Position numbers and translations under genes: made by a program. Below are positions 1-6,436 of a stretch of DNA of 29,991 bases, piece after piece. Every line of letters begins with the position of its first letter. Position 1 is the stretch's first letter. A model generated the notes under the pieces. That model saw only the letters and a program-made list of their open reading frames with translations, made no database searches and was not told the DNA's origin. The stretch is from a virus: IMG/VR virus record IMGVR_UViG_3300006921_000085, positions 1 through 29,991 of that record; one strand, given 5' to 3'.

Positions 1-59
1 ATGTCTGTTGATGATAGTGAGCCGTTCGCCTCTATCGGTGTTGTGATGTTGTTGTTCAT
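1..59 (-). CDS. Partial small protein, runs off left edge
   Basis: A minus-strand ATG at 59 opens a frame that stays open to the window edge and begins MNNNITTPIEANGSLSSTD. The sequence just upstream of the ATG (about 60-79) carries the same ATGGTTTTATATT stretch, read on the plus strand, as the leader of the next gene at 341, which is the main reason to believe it. Only 19 residues are visible, so function cannot be judged. A plus-strand frame of 29 codons covers the same bases but has no supporting context. Confidence 0.35.
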   Translation of the reverse strand, partial: MNNNITTPIEANGSLSSTD

Positions 60-86
60 AATGTATGGTTTTATATTTGTGTTAAA

Positions 87-341
87 TTAACAGTATAATG
101 ATGTTGGTATATTCTCTTGTAGCTCTCGTATCTTTTCGATGTGCTTGAACCATGTGTTTGTAGTCTCCGCTTCCTCTACCACACCTTCCCAATCTTTTTC
201 GTTCATACATTCGTGCATGGACTCTCGTAATCCTTGTAGTTGATACAGCATCTCGTCGTTGTAGTCATACCCTCCGTATTCGTGGAAGATATCATAACAT
301 TTTCCAATGAGTTTGTTTACTCTTTCTTTGTGTATATTCAT
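87..341 (-). CDS. Small unknown protein, 84 aa
   Basis: This is the first complete gene of the leftward cluster. The product is acidic and largely helical by eye, with charged residues and two tryptophans (KDWEGVVEEAETTNTWF near residues 49-65). No catalytic motif, signal peptide or membrane segment is visible. The ATG at 341 is preceded by an A/T-rich leader without a Shine-Dalgarno sequence, as expected in Bacteroidetes. It lies 7 bp from the next gene, suggesting co-transcription. I do not recognise the family; small leftward genes of this kind in phages are often early host-takeover genes, but that is inference from position only. Confidence 0.6.
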   Translation of the reverse strand: MNIHKERVNKLIGKCYDIFHEYGGYDYNDEMLYQLQGLRESMHECMNEKDWEGVVEEAETTNTWFKHIEKIRELQENIPTSLYC

Positions 342-348
342 GATGGTT

Positions 349-570
349 TTATATTCTAGGTAAAAAGTGTTCGTCTTCCTGATTCAATCCGCTGATGTCG
401 TGCGCTAAGTCAAACAGCCTCAACGTGTCTTTGTGTGATTCTACGGCTACCCTATGCGCCCATTTCTCGTTCTCCGCACAAACCTTAATTATGGTGTGTA
501 GGTACTTTTTGAAAAGTTCGGGGTGTCTCTCTTGGATAATGTCGATTGTCTTAATTGTTGCCTTGTTCAT
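349..570 (-). CDS. Small unknown helical protein, 73 aa
   Basis: The frame is open further upstream, but I place the start at the ATG at 570. A 26-bp leader lies directly in front of it and is repeated exactly in front of the ATG of the neighbouring gene at 805. The protein begins MNKATIKTIDIIQERHPELF and looks like a compact helical protein with Trp, His and Cys in its middle. No known motif is seen. It belongs to the leftward small-gene cluster and probably shares transcription with its neighbours. Confidence 0.6.
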   Translation of the reverse strand: MNKATIKTIDIIQERHPELFKKYLHTIIKVCAENEKWAHRVAVESHKDTLRLFDLAHDISGLNQEDEHFLPRI

Positions 571-593
571 GATGTTATTGTTTTTATTTATAT
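568..593 (-). repeat. Repeated gene-start leader, copy 1
   Basis: The 26 bases at 568-593 are identical to 803-828. Both copies include the ATG start and the 23 bases upstream of it on the minus strand, which are very A/T-rich with a run of As. Two unrelated proteins follow the two copies, so the identity is not due to gene duplication of the coding part. A shared translation initiation leader is the simplest reading. Confidence 0.75.
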
Positions 594-805
594 CTAAAAT
601 CTTTCTTAAAATACATTGTGGTTGGTAAGCCTTTCTCATTTGACTCAAGACCAACGATGTAGTAAACACCTACATGCTTAGACTTAAAAACCTTTAGCTC
701 ATCTGTACTTAGGTTAAGTGCTATAGCACACTCTAATACTGCTGTACCCATGTGATACATGTGATCAGACAATTGCTGTTTTGTAAACTTAGGTGCTTTT
801 TTCAT
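584..805 (-). CDS. Small unknown protein, 73 aa
   Basis: I choose the ATG at 805 (MKKAPKFTKQQLSDHMYHMG) rather than the upstream start at 847, because the repeated 26-bp leader ends at this ATG and because the upstream extension would overlap the gene ending at 838. The product has a helical first half and a second half that reads as beta strands (GVYYIVGLESNEKG, then TMYFKKDF). No catalytic residues, signal peptide or membrane segment can be seen. Its 3' end reaches 584, inside copy 1 of the leader (568-593) of the next gene. Function is unknown; the context is the leftward accessory cluster. Confidence 0.6.
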   Translation of the reverse strand: MKKAPKFTKQQLSDHMYHMGTAVLECAIALNLSTDELKVFKSKHVGVYYIVGLESNEKGLPTTMYFKKDFRYK

Positions 806-828
806 GATGTTATTGTTTTTATTTATAT
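803..828 (-). repeat. Repeated gene-start leader, copy 2
   Basis: This is the second exact copy of the 26-base leader at 568-593, again ending in the start codon of a small minus-strand gene (ATG at 805). The copies diverge immediately beyond it (C versus T at the next base), so the shared block is sharply bounded. Confidence 0.75.
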
Positions 829-837
829 TCTGTTGTA

Positions 838-1014
838 TTACTTGCATTGAAGGTCACACGCTCTCTCTTTCCAAGCGTCACGCTCGATTGTTAAGTTCGT
901 TATGTTTTTCTCCATTGAATCAGCGTCAGATAATAGTCTTTTTACTACTGCTTGCAGGTCTCTAACCTGCTTTTCTAAACCTCTTGTGTGTTGAAACTTC
1001 TGTGTGTCAGTCAT
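838..1014 (-). CDS. Short coiled-coil protein, 58 aa
   Basis: A 59-codon frame runs from ATG at 1014 to TAA at 838 and is too short for most gene finders. The product begins MTDTQKFQHTRGLEKQVRDL and has hydrophobic residues at heptad spacing (L, V, L, V, L, L) through residues 14-45, so a short coiled coil is likely. It fills what would otherwise be a gap in the leftward cluster. The codon pattern and A/T-rich leader match its neighbours. Function is unknown; it may oligomerise or bind a partner through the coil. Confidence 0.6.
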   Translation of the reverse strand: MTDTQKFQHTRGLEKQVRDLQAVVKRLLSDADSMEKNITNLTIERDAWKERACDLQCK

Positions 1015-1035
1015 AATGTTATATATTAAAATTTA

Positions 1036-1058
1036 GGGCACGGCTTTAGCCGCTACCC
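1036..1058 (-). other. Stem-loop between two small leftward genes
   Basis: Bases 1036-1058 fold as GGGCA/CGGCT against AGCCG/CTACCC, a stem of about ten pairs with one bulged G, one G-T pair and a very short loop. On the minus strand it is followed by TAAATTTTAATATA. It could be a weak terminator after the gene at 1122-1319 or an attenuator or RNA-stability hairpin in the leader of the gene starting at 1014. Confidence 0.45.
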
Positions 1059-1121
1059 GTTATTATCGTTGTGTTCTCCAACTATCCGATGTATTCCAAT
1101 CGGCTCGTATGTTGTCAGTCC

Positions 1122-1319
1122 TTATGCTCTCAGGCTCAAGTTCCTCGCCCTTCGCTCATCTTTTCTCTGCATTGCGTCTGAGTATCTAACGTGTATTGCA
1201 TCCGTGATATTGTGCGCCCTGTTCGATTTCTGACCTTTGCTACTGCTGTAAGTTTTGTTAGAGTACTCACGTCTGTAACGTTTGTCATGTAGTATACTAC
1301 TCTTGATTGTGATGTTCAT
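1122..1319 (-). CDS. Small basic unknown protein, 65 aa
   Basis: This is the first gene of the leftward cluster as read from the control region. It encodes a very basic protein rich in Arg, Lys and Ser (for example SSSKGQKSNRAHN and QRKDERRARN), which suggests nucleic-acid binding or an unstructured partner-binding peptide. There is no recognisable domain. The ATG at 1319 has an A-rich upstream region. The palindromic TGTTAA element at 1385-1417 sits about 70 bp upstream and could control it. Because the protein is short and compositionally biased, it is less certain than its neighbours. Confidence 0.45.
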   Translation of the reverse strand: MNITIKSSILHDKRYRREYSNKTYSSSKGQKSNRAHNITDAIHVRYSDAMQRKDERRARNLSLRA

Positions 1320-1384
1320 TATTTCTATTGATTTGTTTCCTGTTGCTAAGATGGGGGCATCACTTTCACAATACCAAATTAAAA

Positions 1385-1417
1385 GTGTTAACGAATGTTA
1401 AAATTATTTTAACACTT
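1385..1417. repeat. TGTTAA pair with inverted third copy
   Basis: GTGTTAA at 1385-1391 and ATGTTAA at 1395-1401 are spaced 10 bp start to start. The second copy forms a perfect palindrome with TTTTAACA at 1407-1414 around TTA, and the outer AAGTGTTAA/TTAACACTT also pair. This is the copy closest to the first leftward gene and looks like an operator or a protein-binding element. Confidence 0.65.
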
Positions 1418-1430
1418 CCAATGATGTGTG

Positions 1431-1450
1431 CACGCACCCGCACGCACGTA
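1431..1450 (+). repeat. Tandem CACGCAC decamers
   Basis: CACGCACCCG at 1431-1440 is followed directly by CACGCACGTA at 1441-1450. A further CACGCACGTA is found at 1636-1645, and both distal copies are followed by a related GGCAA...ACAGA stretch. The decamer phasing matches one DNA helical turn, as in iteron-type binding sites. Confidence 0.55.
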
Positions 1451-1482
1451 TAGGCAAAGAAGAACAGACTACCAAACGAATA

Positions 1483-1499
1483 CTGTTAACAGATGTTAA
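1483..1499 (+). repeat. TGTTAA pair, second copy
   Basis: CTGTTAA at 1483-1489 and ATGTTAA at 1493-1499 are again exactly 10 bp apart. The first half lies in the palindrome CTGTTAACAG. Confidence 0.6.
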
Positions 1500-1587
1500 A
1501 TTTTGCGAGGTTGCAACATCTCGACTTTTTAATACTATGCTACCAGCGAAGGGGGCAAAGGGCTTAAACACCCCTTAAAACGATTCG

Positions 1588-1604
1588 GTGTTAAAATATG
1601 TTAA
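1588..1604 (+). repeat. TGTTAA pair, third copy
   Basis: GTGTTAA at 1588-1594 and ATGTTAA at 1598-1604 repeat the same 10-bp phasing with an unrelated 3-bp spacer (AAT). Confidence 0.6.
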
Positions 1605-1635
1605 TAGATTTGGATGGTAACTAAATACGTTGTAT

Positions 1636-1665
1636 CACGCACGTACGCACGGGCAAGGGGACAGA
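1636..1665 (+). repeat. CACGCACGTA...GGCAA...ACAGA repeat
   Basis: This is a degenerate direct repeat of 1441-1468, displaced by 195 bp. CACGCACGTA is exact, GGCAA is exact, and ACAGA is exact, with small spacing changes. It marks the control region as built from repeated modules. Confidence 0.5.
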
Positions 1666-2110
1666 TGAACGGGGAGGAGTGGGACACCATAGGAGGGAGG
1701 GAGTAGGTATGTAGTAAATAGGTAGGGGGATTGTTCGGGGTTGAGTTACAACACGTTAACAAAACGAGCGTGAACCTGTACTTAAGTCAACACATGCTAA
1801 GTACTTGATTGTTAATGCTGTACCAAAAAGCTAAAAAGTATGCGCAAATTACGAAAAAAGCTAGGGGAGGGGGTTCGATATATCCGTTTTGGTTTTGAAA
1901 TCGTAGCGTCGTATAATATATATAATCCCCACACTCTATATTTCTGGCATTTTTTTCAAATTGACTCCAGATCTGCCAAAAATCACCGTATTTTAAACTC
2001 AAAAAAAACCACTGTGTCAGCTTATATGCGTTTATCCTGTTTATTTACAGCATTTTAGAGGCTGTCTCTTAAACCTTTACTTTACTCTTGACTTTTAAAG
2101 AAATAGTTTA

Positions 2111-2118
2111 TACCTTTA
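2111..2118 (+). promoter_or_regulatory. Weak candidate promoter for the rightward block
   Basis: TACCTTTA at 2111-2118 differs from the Bacteroidetes -7 consensus TAnnTTTG only in its last base. A TTG lies at 2088-2090, 20 bp upstream, which is the expected -33 spacing. It would give a leader of roughly 100 nt for the gene starting at 2219. Confidence 0.35.
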
Positions 2119-2218
2119 CGGCATCTGCTGTTCAGTAAAACAAAATAAGCATTATAGATGGTTTTTTTGTATGTACTTAATAGTCTGTTATTAGTTTAAA
2201 CGCAAGAATAGTTGTACC

Positions 2219-2812
2219 TTGAAGTTAAATAGATCATATAGAAGCGGGATGGTTGTTAAGGAACCACATAAAGACCCGCCGAAGGGTTATAAGTATACCG
2301 AGAACGGAGACTTAGTTCCTATTGACTGGCAGGAGTTCCATGAGGAGAATGGTTTGGACATGGAAGATCTTATGAGGGGGGTTTCACAAGCGGAGAGTGC
2401 TGGTGGGGAATTAATGATGAACCCATATAGTTCTGCAACGGGGGAATATGGACAGCTTTATAACGAGATTAAAGACTTACCGTTTATGCAAGGTGTAACT
2501 AGAGATCAGTTTGCTGATAATAGAGATCTTCAAAAGAAGGTGTTTCAAATGCGGGTTGATGGTAACTTACCAAACGTACCTTCATTAGAGAAGAATGCAT
2601 ATGACTTAACAGATGAGTATGCTACTCAGCTGGGAGATGCTTGGAACTATACTTTAGATGAGGTGGCTGCTATAAGCAATTATTTAGGTAGGCAAGGTGC
2701 TAGAAACTACTTTGCATCAGTAAGAGATAATACAGAGTATAAACCTGCTGGGGTTAATAAACCAGTAGAAGAGTATTTAGAGATATATAGGGGAGGAAGG
2801 GACTCAAGGTAA
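2219..2812 (+). CDS. Lysozyme/transglycosylase-like virion protein
   Basis: The centre of this 197-residue protein contains VSQAESAGGE followed by NPYSSATGEYGQLYNEI, which resembles the catalytic Glu and downstream Ser/Thr-Gly-x-x-Gly segment of soluble lytic transglycosylases. E58 would be the catalytic acid. Such domains in virion proteins cut host peptidoglycan during DNA entry. I take the TTG at 2219 as start, because the resulting MKLNRSYRSG and following DPPKGYKY align with MKTIKYKKGG and DPPKGFHW of the protein at 24246. The ATG at 2249 is the alternative. It heads a rightward block of probable internal virion proteins. The domain is short compared with full transglycosylases, so the activity is inferred. 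Confidence 0.65.
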   Translation: MKLNRSYRSGMVVKEPHKDPPKGYKYTENGDLVPIDWQEFHEENGLDMEDLMRGVSQAESAGGELMMNPYSSATGEYGQLYNEIKDLPFMQGVTRDQFADNRDLQKKVFQMRVDGNLPNVPSLEKNAYDLTDEYATQLGDAWNYTLDEVAAISNYLGRQGARNYFASVRDNTEYKPAGVNKPVEEYLEIYRGGRDSR

Positions 2813-2826
2813 TAAGTAAAAACCCT

Positions 2827-2834
2827 TATATTTG
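2827..2834 (+). promoter_or_regulatory. -7 promoter box TATATTTG, leaderless type
   Basis: A perfect TAnnTTTG box ends only four bases before the ATG at 2839. With transcription starting a few bases past the box, the mRNA would begin at or beside the start codon. No TTG is found at the -33 position. Confidence 0.6.
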
Positions 2835-2838
2835 TAGT

Positions 2839-4185
2839 ATGGTAACCGCATATACAGACGAATACGGCAGAGAATACTATAAGGATCCCAACACAGGGAA
2901 AAGAATAGGTAAAGACGAGGCTTATTCTAAAGCGGGTACTACTATAGACGCTGAAACTGGTAGGAGTAAAGATATAGGGGACTCAGGCAAAAGGACGTCG
3001 GTTGGAATGTTTGGGGTAAAAGGAGATTTAGCTTCTGCTAAATACGATGTAGGTACTGCGGCTTCTAGAGCTATGTTTAAAGAGGAGGCAGGTATTGGAC
3101 TTGACCAAGAGTTAAAGGGGAAGAAGTTTAGACAAACTAGGAGAAGGCTAGCTAAACAACAAAGGAAGAGAGAAAGAATAGATAAGAGAGCTTCGAGGAT
3201 TCAGCAAAGAGCTGCTGGTAAGAAGGGTAAAGGTGCGGCCCAGTCAAGACTCCGAAAAAAAGCAGATAGAGTAAGGGATAAGTATGAAGGCCCTCGTTTA
3301 GAAGATTTCGATAAAGCTTCACAGTTTTATGAGTACGAGCGTATGGAAGATTACGCTAGAGCTTCAAAAAAACAGGAAGCCTCTAACATAGCGGCCAAAG
3401 CTATTGAGACTGCAGGTAAGGCTATTATGGGGAAAGGTGCTAAACAAGGTCTTGACGCTATAAGAGGCGCTAAAGCGTTAAAAAACGTAGATGAGATATC
3501 TAAAATAGATGAAGGTGCTAGAACTGCTAAACAAGCTAGGCAGCTTTCAAGATCTCAAGGCTTAATAACCAAACAAGCTGGAAAAGCTGCAGATAAAGTT
3601 GCTAAAAAAGCAATTAAAGAAGGTGTTGAAGGTTTAATAGATTCCCCAGTTACGGATACTGTAATAGACGCTACAGCTGATGCAACTAAAGACATGTCGT
3701 TTAAAGAATTGTTTGGGGCGGGTAAAGATGCATTTAAAGCTGGGGATGTTAAAGGAATGTTTAACGTTGGTAAGCAATTTTATGATAAATCTAAACCATT
3801 TATACAAGCCGCACAATCAATAGGAGGTATAGCAAGTGCTGGGGGAGGAGCAGGACAGCCTCAAGGTTCTCCAACGATTCCTGCTCAAATGCCTATGCAA
3901 TCACCCATGATGGCAAATGTATCTAGCACAGGATATACACCTTCTGGCGCTGCTCCTGCTGCAAGCTTACAAATTCCCCAGAGCCTTTCTGGAATGTCTG
4001 CAAGCATGCCGTCTACTCAGATGCAGGGGATGGCAGGAGTTATAGGAGCAACCCCTGAGGGTAATTATGATTTAAGTACCTTTGTGAATCCAACCAGTAT
4101 GCAAAACTTATATGCAGAACAAGGGGGTAGAGTAAAAATAAAAACGAATTACCCAAAACAAGGGGGTAGAACAAAAAGAGTATAA
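2839..4185 (+). CDS. Basic internal virion protein, 448 aa
   Basis: The N-terminal third is strongly basic and helical (dense Arg/Lys runs at about residues 95-145), the middle is Ala/Lys-rich helix, and the last 120 residues are Gly, Pro, Met and Gln-rich and probably unstructured. The C-terminus carries two Gly-Gly-Arg motifs (EQGGRVKIK and KQGGRTKRV), akin to the Gly-Gly-Lys motifs in neighbouring genes. This composition fits proteins packed inside phage heads and ejected with DNA, though no named family is recognised. The ATG at 2839 directly follows a promoter box, and the gene overlaps the next by one base. Function is inferred from composition and position. Confidence 0.65.
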   Translation: MVTAYTDEYGREYYKDPNTGKRIGKDEAYSKAGTTIDAETGRSKDIGDSGKRTSVGMFGVKGDLASAKYDVGTAASRAMFKEEAGIGLDQELKGKKFRQTRRRLAKQQRKRERIDKRASRIQQRAAGKKGKGAAQSRLRKKADRVRDKYEGPRLEDFDKASQFYEYERMEDYARASKKQEASNIAAKAIETAGKAIMGKGAKQGLDAIRGAKALKNVDEISKIDEGARTAKQARQLSRSQGLITKQAGKAADKVAKKAIKEGVEGLIDSPVTDTVIDATADATKDMSFKELFGAGKDAFKAGDVKGMFNVGKQFYDKSKPFIQAAQSIGGIASAGGGAGQPQGSPTIPAQMPMQSPMMANVSSTGYTPSGAAPAASLQIPQSLSGMSASMPSTQMQGMAGVIGATPEGNYDLSTFVNPTSMQNLYAEQGGRVKIKTNYPKQGGRTKRV

Positions 4186-4610
4186 TGGCAAGTTTAAAAG
4201 TAAAAATAACAGAAGATCTTGTAATTAATGGTCAGACCATAAATGGGGAAACTACTGTTACATACACTGTAAGTGATGTATATAGAAGAATAATTTCTGC
4301 GACTACTACAGAACAAACTGTACTATTGTTTGGTGCTGCAGTTGCAGCTGGACAATTAAAAGATGGTGATCTTAAGTACTTGCGTATTACTAATCTCGAT
4401 CAAACTAATTTTGTAACTATAAGAGTTATTGCCGATGCAGAGGCTTACTTTATTAAACTACCGCCTGAGTCTAGCTGGATGCTTTGCGATGACGAAATGG
4501 AGGCTAATGGAGACGGTGTTGCTTTTAGCTCTTTTGAAACAATATCTCAAATAACTATAGACGCAAGTACTCAAACTTGCGACTGTGAAATCTATGCTGC
4601 TACAGCTTAA
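4185..4610 (+). CDS. Small beta-rich virion protein, paralog set A
   Basis: This 141-residue protein is almost all beta strand by eye. It has the order DLKYLRITNLDQTNFVTIRV, then FIKLPPESSWML, then an ending CEIYAATA. The same order is seen in the proteins at 24928 and 25326: a strand with aligned Tyr/Val, a Phe/Trp-rich turn, and a strand near the C-terminus ending in an aromatic stretch. The three look like diverged copies of one fold, probably a virion decoration or fibre-associated protein. It starts at the final base of the preceding stop codon region (TAATG overlap), implying coupled translation. No enzyme motif is present. Confidence 0.65.
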   Translation: MASLKVKITEDLVINGQTINGETTVTYTVSDVYRRIISATTTEQTVLLFGAAVAAGQLKDGDLKYLRITNLDQTNFVTIRVIADAEAYFIKLPPESSWMLCDDEMEANGDGVAFSSFETISQITIDASTQTCDCEIYAATA

Positions 4611-4620
4611 TAAAAAAAAC

Positions 4621-5973
4621 ATGAAAGTTAATAGACATAACAAGATGTATGCCTTAGGGGGGATGCTTAAGAAATTTATGATGGGTGGTAAGATGTATGA
4701 GCACGGTGGGCAATACCATGATGCAAATGGAAACCCCACTAATGAGAAAGGCGAACGTATACCAGATGACTCTACTATAAGGCCCGCATCAAGATTAGAA
4801 AGAGCAGGTGGGCTTGCGGGAGATGACGGAAGCGGACTCACATGGAGAAACAGAGGTAAAACCACAAATGAAACCTCAGATACAGGTAGCACTATAGCTA
4901 CTGGTGATCAAAAGGCTTTAATGAGCGATAGCGATGCAGCAGCAGGAACTATAGCTTCTTTTAATACAGAGGCGGTTTCTCCAGACATGTCTCAAGAGCA
5001 GTTCGAGAAAGCTATGCAGTCTCCGTTTGTTGCTGAGCAGTTTAAAGGACAAGACATTCAAAACCCACAACAGCTTTCGGACGCTTATAAAAGCTTTAAA
5101 AACAGGGCAACTAATGCTATTAGAGAGAACACGCCAGCTGTTGCAAACGCAGCAAGAGAGTTTGCAAACACTAACGATAACTTTAAAATAAAGTTGGACA
5201 AACTTTCTAAAGATTTAGGTAGGGAGCCAACGGATCAGGATATAGCTGATATGATGGTCACTATGAATACTGATGGTTTATTCGGTGATTTACATGGTGC
5301 AGTTGTTAGTCAGTTCTTATCTAAAAATCAATTAAACGCATATACTATTCCTGATGGACCTTTGGTATCAGACCAATATGGCAATGTTATAAGTGAGTTT
5401 ACCGTTGAGGGTCAGAATGTAAAATCAGGCGGTCAGATTTATACTAGCTTCAACGACGCTGGTATAAACGATAATGAAGGAATGAGAAAGTATTTTCGAG
5501 ATGCAACAGAGGCTGGTGTAGATCTAACAGAAGGAACTGCAGCTACAGAAAAATTTATGGAAGAATGGTTTAAGGATCCAGAAAATGAACAATATATTTT
5601 TCTGGGTAAAAATATTCGGCAATCCGCGATAGGAAGAGGTGGTCAAGGTGTTGCAGGATTATACAACTTAATGATGGAGGGGCAAAGAGATTCTTTAAAA
5701 CCTGTAACAGAAAACAGAAGAGCAATCAATGACAGGGCCGAAGAACGCAGAAGGATTGAAGGACAGATTCAAAGGCTCATTGGCGACGTAAACAGAAGAA
5801 ACCCTAGATCAGAAAAAGCTATAGAGCAGAGAAAAGAAATTGCTGCGTTAAGGGAACAATTAAAGTCTATTGTAAACCCCAACGCTCAAGAAATGGCTAT
5901 GGGTGGTAAATTCAAGGTTCTTAAATCAGGTACTGGCGCAATTGGAGCTTTAGAAGGTTTGTTTAAAAGATGA
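4621..5973 (+). CDS. Probable internal virion protein, 450 aa
   Basis: An in-frame GTG at 4585 exists, but I choose the ATG at 4621 because it gives MKVNRHNKMYALGG, matching the N-terminal Met-Lys/basic/Tyr/Gly-Gly signature of five other genes here. Three Gly-Gly motifs follow in the first 40 residues (ALGGM, MGGKM, HGGQY), and one more is near the C-terminus (AMGGKFKVLKSG). The middle is hydrophilic and helical, with a charged coiled-coil-like stretch around residues 370-425 (RAEERRRIEGQIQRLIGDV). No enzyme signature is seen. It overlaps the next gene by four bases (ATGA). A structural or ejected protein is likely from context; this is inference. Confidence 0.65.
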   Translation: MKVNRHNKMYALGGMLKKFMMGGKMYEHGGQYHDANGNPTNEKGERIPDDSTIRPASRLERAGGLAGDDGSGLTWRNRGKTTNETSDTGSTIATGDQKALMSDSDAAAGTIASFNTEAVSPDMSQEQFEKAMQSPFVAEQFKGQDIQNPQQLSDAYKSFKNRATNAIRENTPAVANAAREFANTNDNFKIKLDKLSKDLGREPTDQDIADMMVTMNTDGLFGDLHGAVVSQFLSKNQLNAYTIPDGPLVSDQYGNVISEFTVEGQNVKSGGQIYTSFNDAGINDNEGMRKYFRDATEAGVDLTEGTAATEKFMEEWFKDPENEQYIFLGKNIRQSAIGRGGQGVAGLYNLMMEGQRDSLKPVTENRRAINDRAEERRRIEGQIQRLIGDVNRRNPRSEKAIEQRKEIAALREQLKSIVNPNAQEMAMGGKFKVLKSGTGAIGALEGLFKR

Positions 5974-6434
5974 AGATTTTAAAAAGATATGATGAAGGCG
6001 GTAAGTTCTCTCTAAAAGATCTTATAGCGGCTTACAAAGACACTAAACCTGAAAGAAGTAAAATATCATGGGAGCGTGATGAGCTTGGGCTTACTGAAGG
6101 TAATGCAGCAGGAGATTATGTAACAACATTTCTTAAAAATTTAACACCAGAAGAACAGGATAAATTGCTGAAAAGTGGAGATATAGATAAGGTTACAGAA
6201 AGACGAAATTTTATTACTGACAGTAAAAACTCTCGCGGCGCATCCCCTACTGGAGGCGGAGGTGTTACCATTCTAAAAGGAGAAGGTTTAAGGAGAAAAT
6301 ACAAGGGAACCGATGAGGGCGGTATAGAATTATCTACCAGAAAAGGTACAATAAATCCTTTTAAAAGGTTAAAGGATGCTCTTCAATCACTCAAACCGCA
6401 ACCTAAAAAATACGCCAACCCTCGATTCCTGTAG
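5970..6434 (+). CDS. Small basic virion-associated protein, 154 aa
   Basis: The product opens with MKILKRYDEGGKFSLKD, a clear example of the shared N-terminal signature, and continues as a charged, helical protein with a Gly-rich linker (SPTGGGGV near residue 92) and a basic Pro/Lys tail. A second Gly-Gly is seen in KGTDEGGIEL. The start overlaps the preceding stop as ATGA, so translation is probably coupled. It is the last gene of the rightward internal-protein block and meets a minus-strand gene tail to tail at 6437. No known domain is recognised. Confidence 0.6.
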   Translation: MKILKRYDEGGKFSLKDLIAAYKDTKPERSKISWERDELGLTEGNAAGDYVTTFLKNLTPEEQDKLLKSGDIDKVTERRNFITDSKNSRGASPTGGGGVTILKGEGLRRKYKGTDEGGIELSTRKGTINPFKRLKDALQSLKPQPKKYANPRFL

Positions 6435-6436
6435 GC

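Larger units (their letters stand above)
1320..2218. promoter_or_regulatory. Non-coding control region, possible origin
   Basis: About 900 bp separate the leftward small genes from the rightward virion genes. Only short overlapping open frames with unconvincing products occur here. The region holds three pairs of TGTTAA-type heptamers each phased at 10 bp, CACGCAC decamers, a GTTGCAAC palindrome inside a longer inverted repeat (1506-1523), a G-rich stretch on the plus strand (about 1651-1738) and T-rich and A-rich tracts. Such repeat-dense, divergent intergenic DNA in phages often holds the replication origin and early promoters. That role is inferred from structure and position, not from a recognised origin sequence. 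Confidence 0.5.

Noticed and set aside
72-79. TATATTTG box on the plus strand near the left edge
   Set aside because: No plus-strand gene follows within a reasonable distance; it lies in the A/T-rich leader of minus-strand genes and is probably chance.
395-628. Plus-strand 77-codon frame with a hydrophobic product
   Set aside because: It is antisense to the small minus-strand genes and their repeated leader, and the hydrophobic run comes from the A/T-rich leader.
1822-1894. tRNA-like segment: ACCAAAA and TTTTGGT ends 73 bases apart with a TTCGATA loop near the 3' side
   Set aside because: The outer 7-bp pairing and total length fit a tRNA, but the T-stem has mismatches, the T-loop is out of register by one base, and no anticodon stem or D-stem can be drawn.
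1787-2058. Overlapping open frames of about 70 codons on both strands in the control region
   Set aside because: Neither has a supporting leader or a plausible protein, they lie opposite each other, and the base composition is that of intergenic DNA.
1320-2218. CRISPR-like array from the repeated TGTTAA and CACGCAC motifs
   Set aside because: Repeats are far too short, irregularly placed and without unique spacers of constant length.
2249-2251. ATG 2249 as start of the transglycosylase-like gene
   Set aside because: Possible, but the ten residues upstream match the N-terminal signature of five other genes, so the TTG at 2219 is preferred.
4458-4892. 144-codon minus-strand frame crossing two virion genes
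   Set aside because: It spans a junction between two convincing plus-strand genes and the product is Ser/Leu/Pro-rich low complexity.
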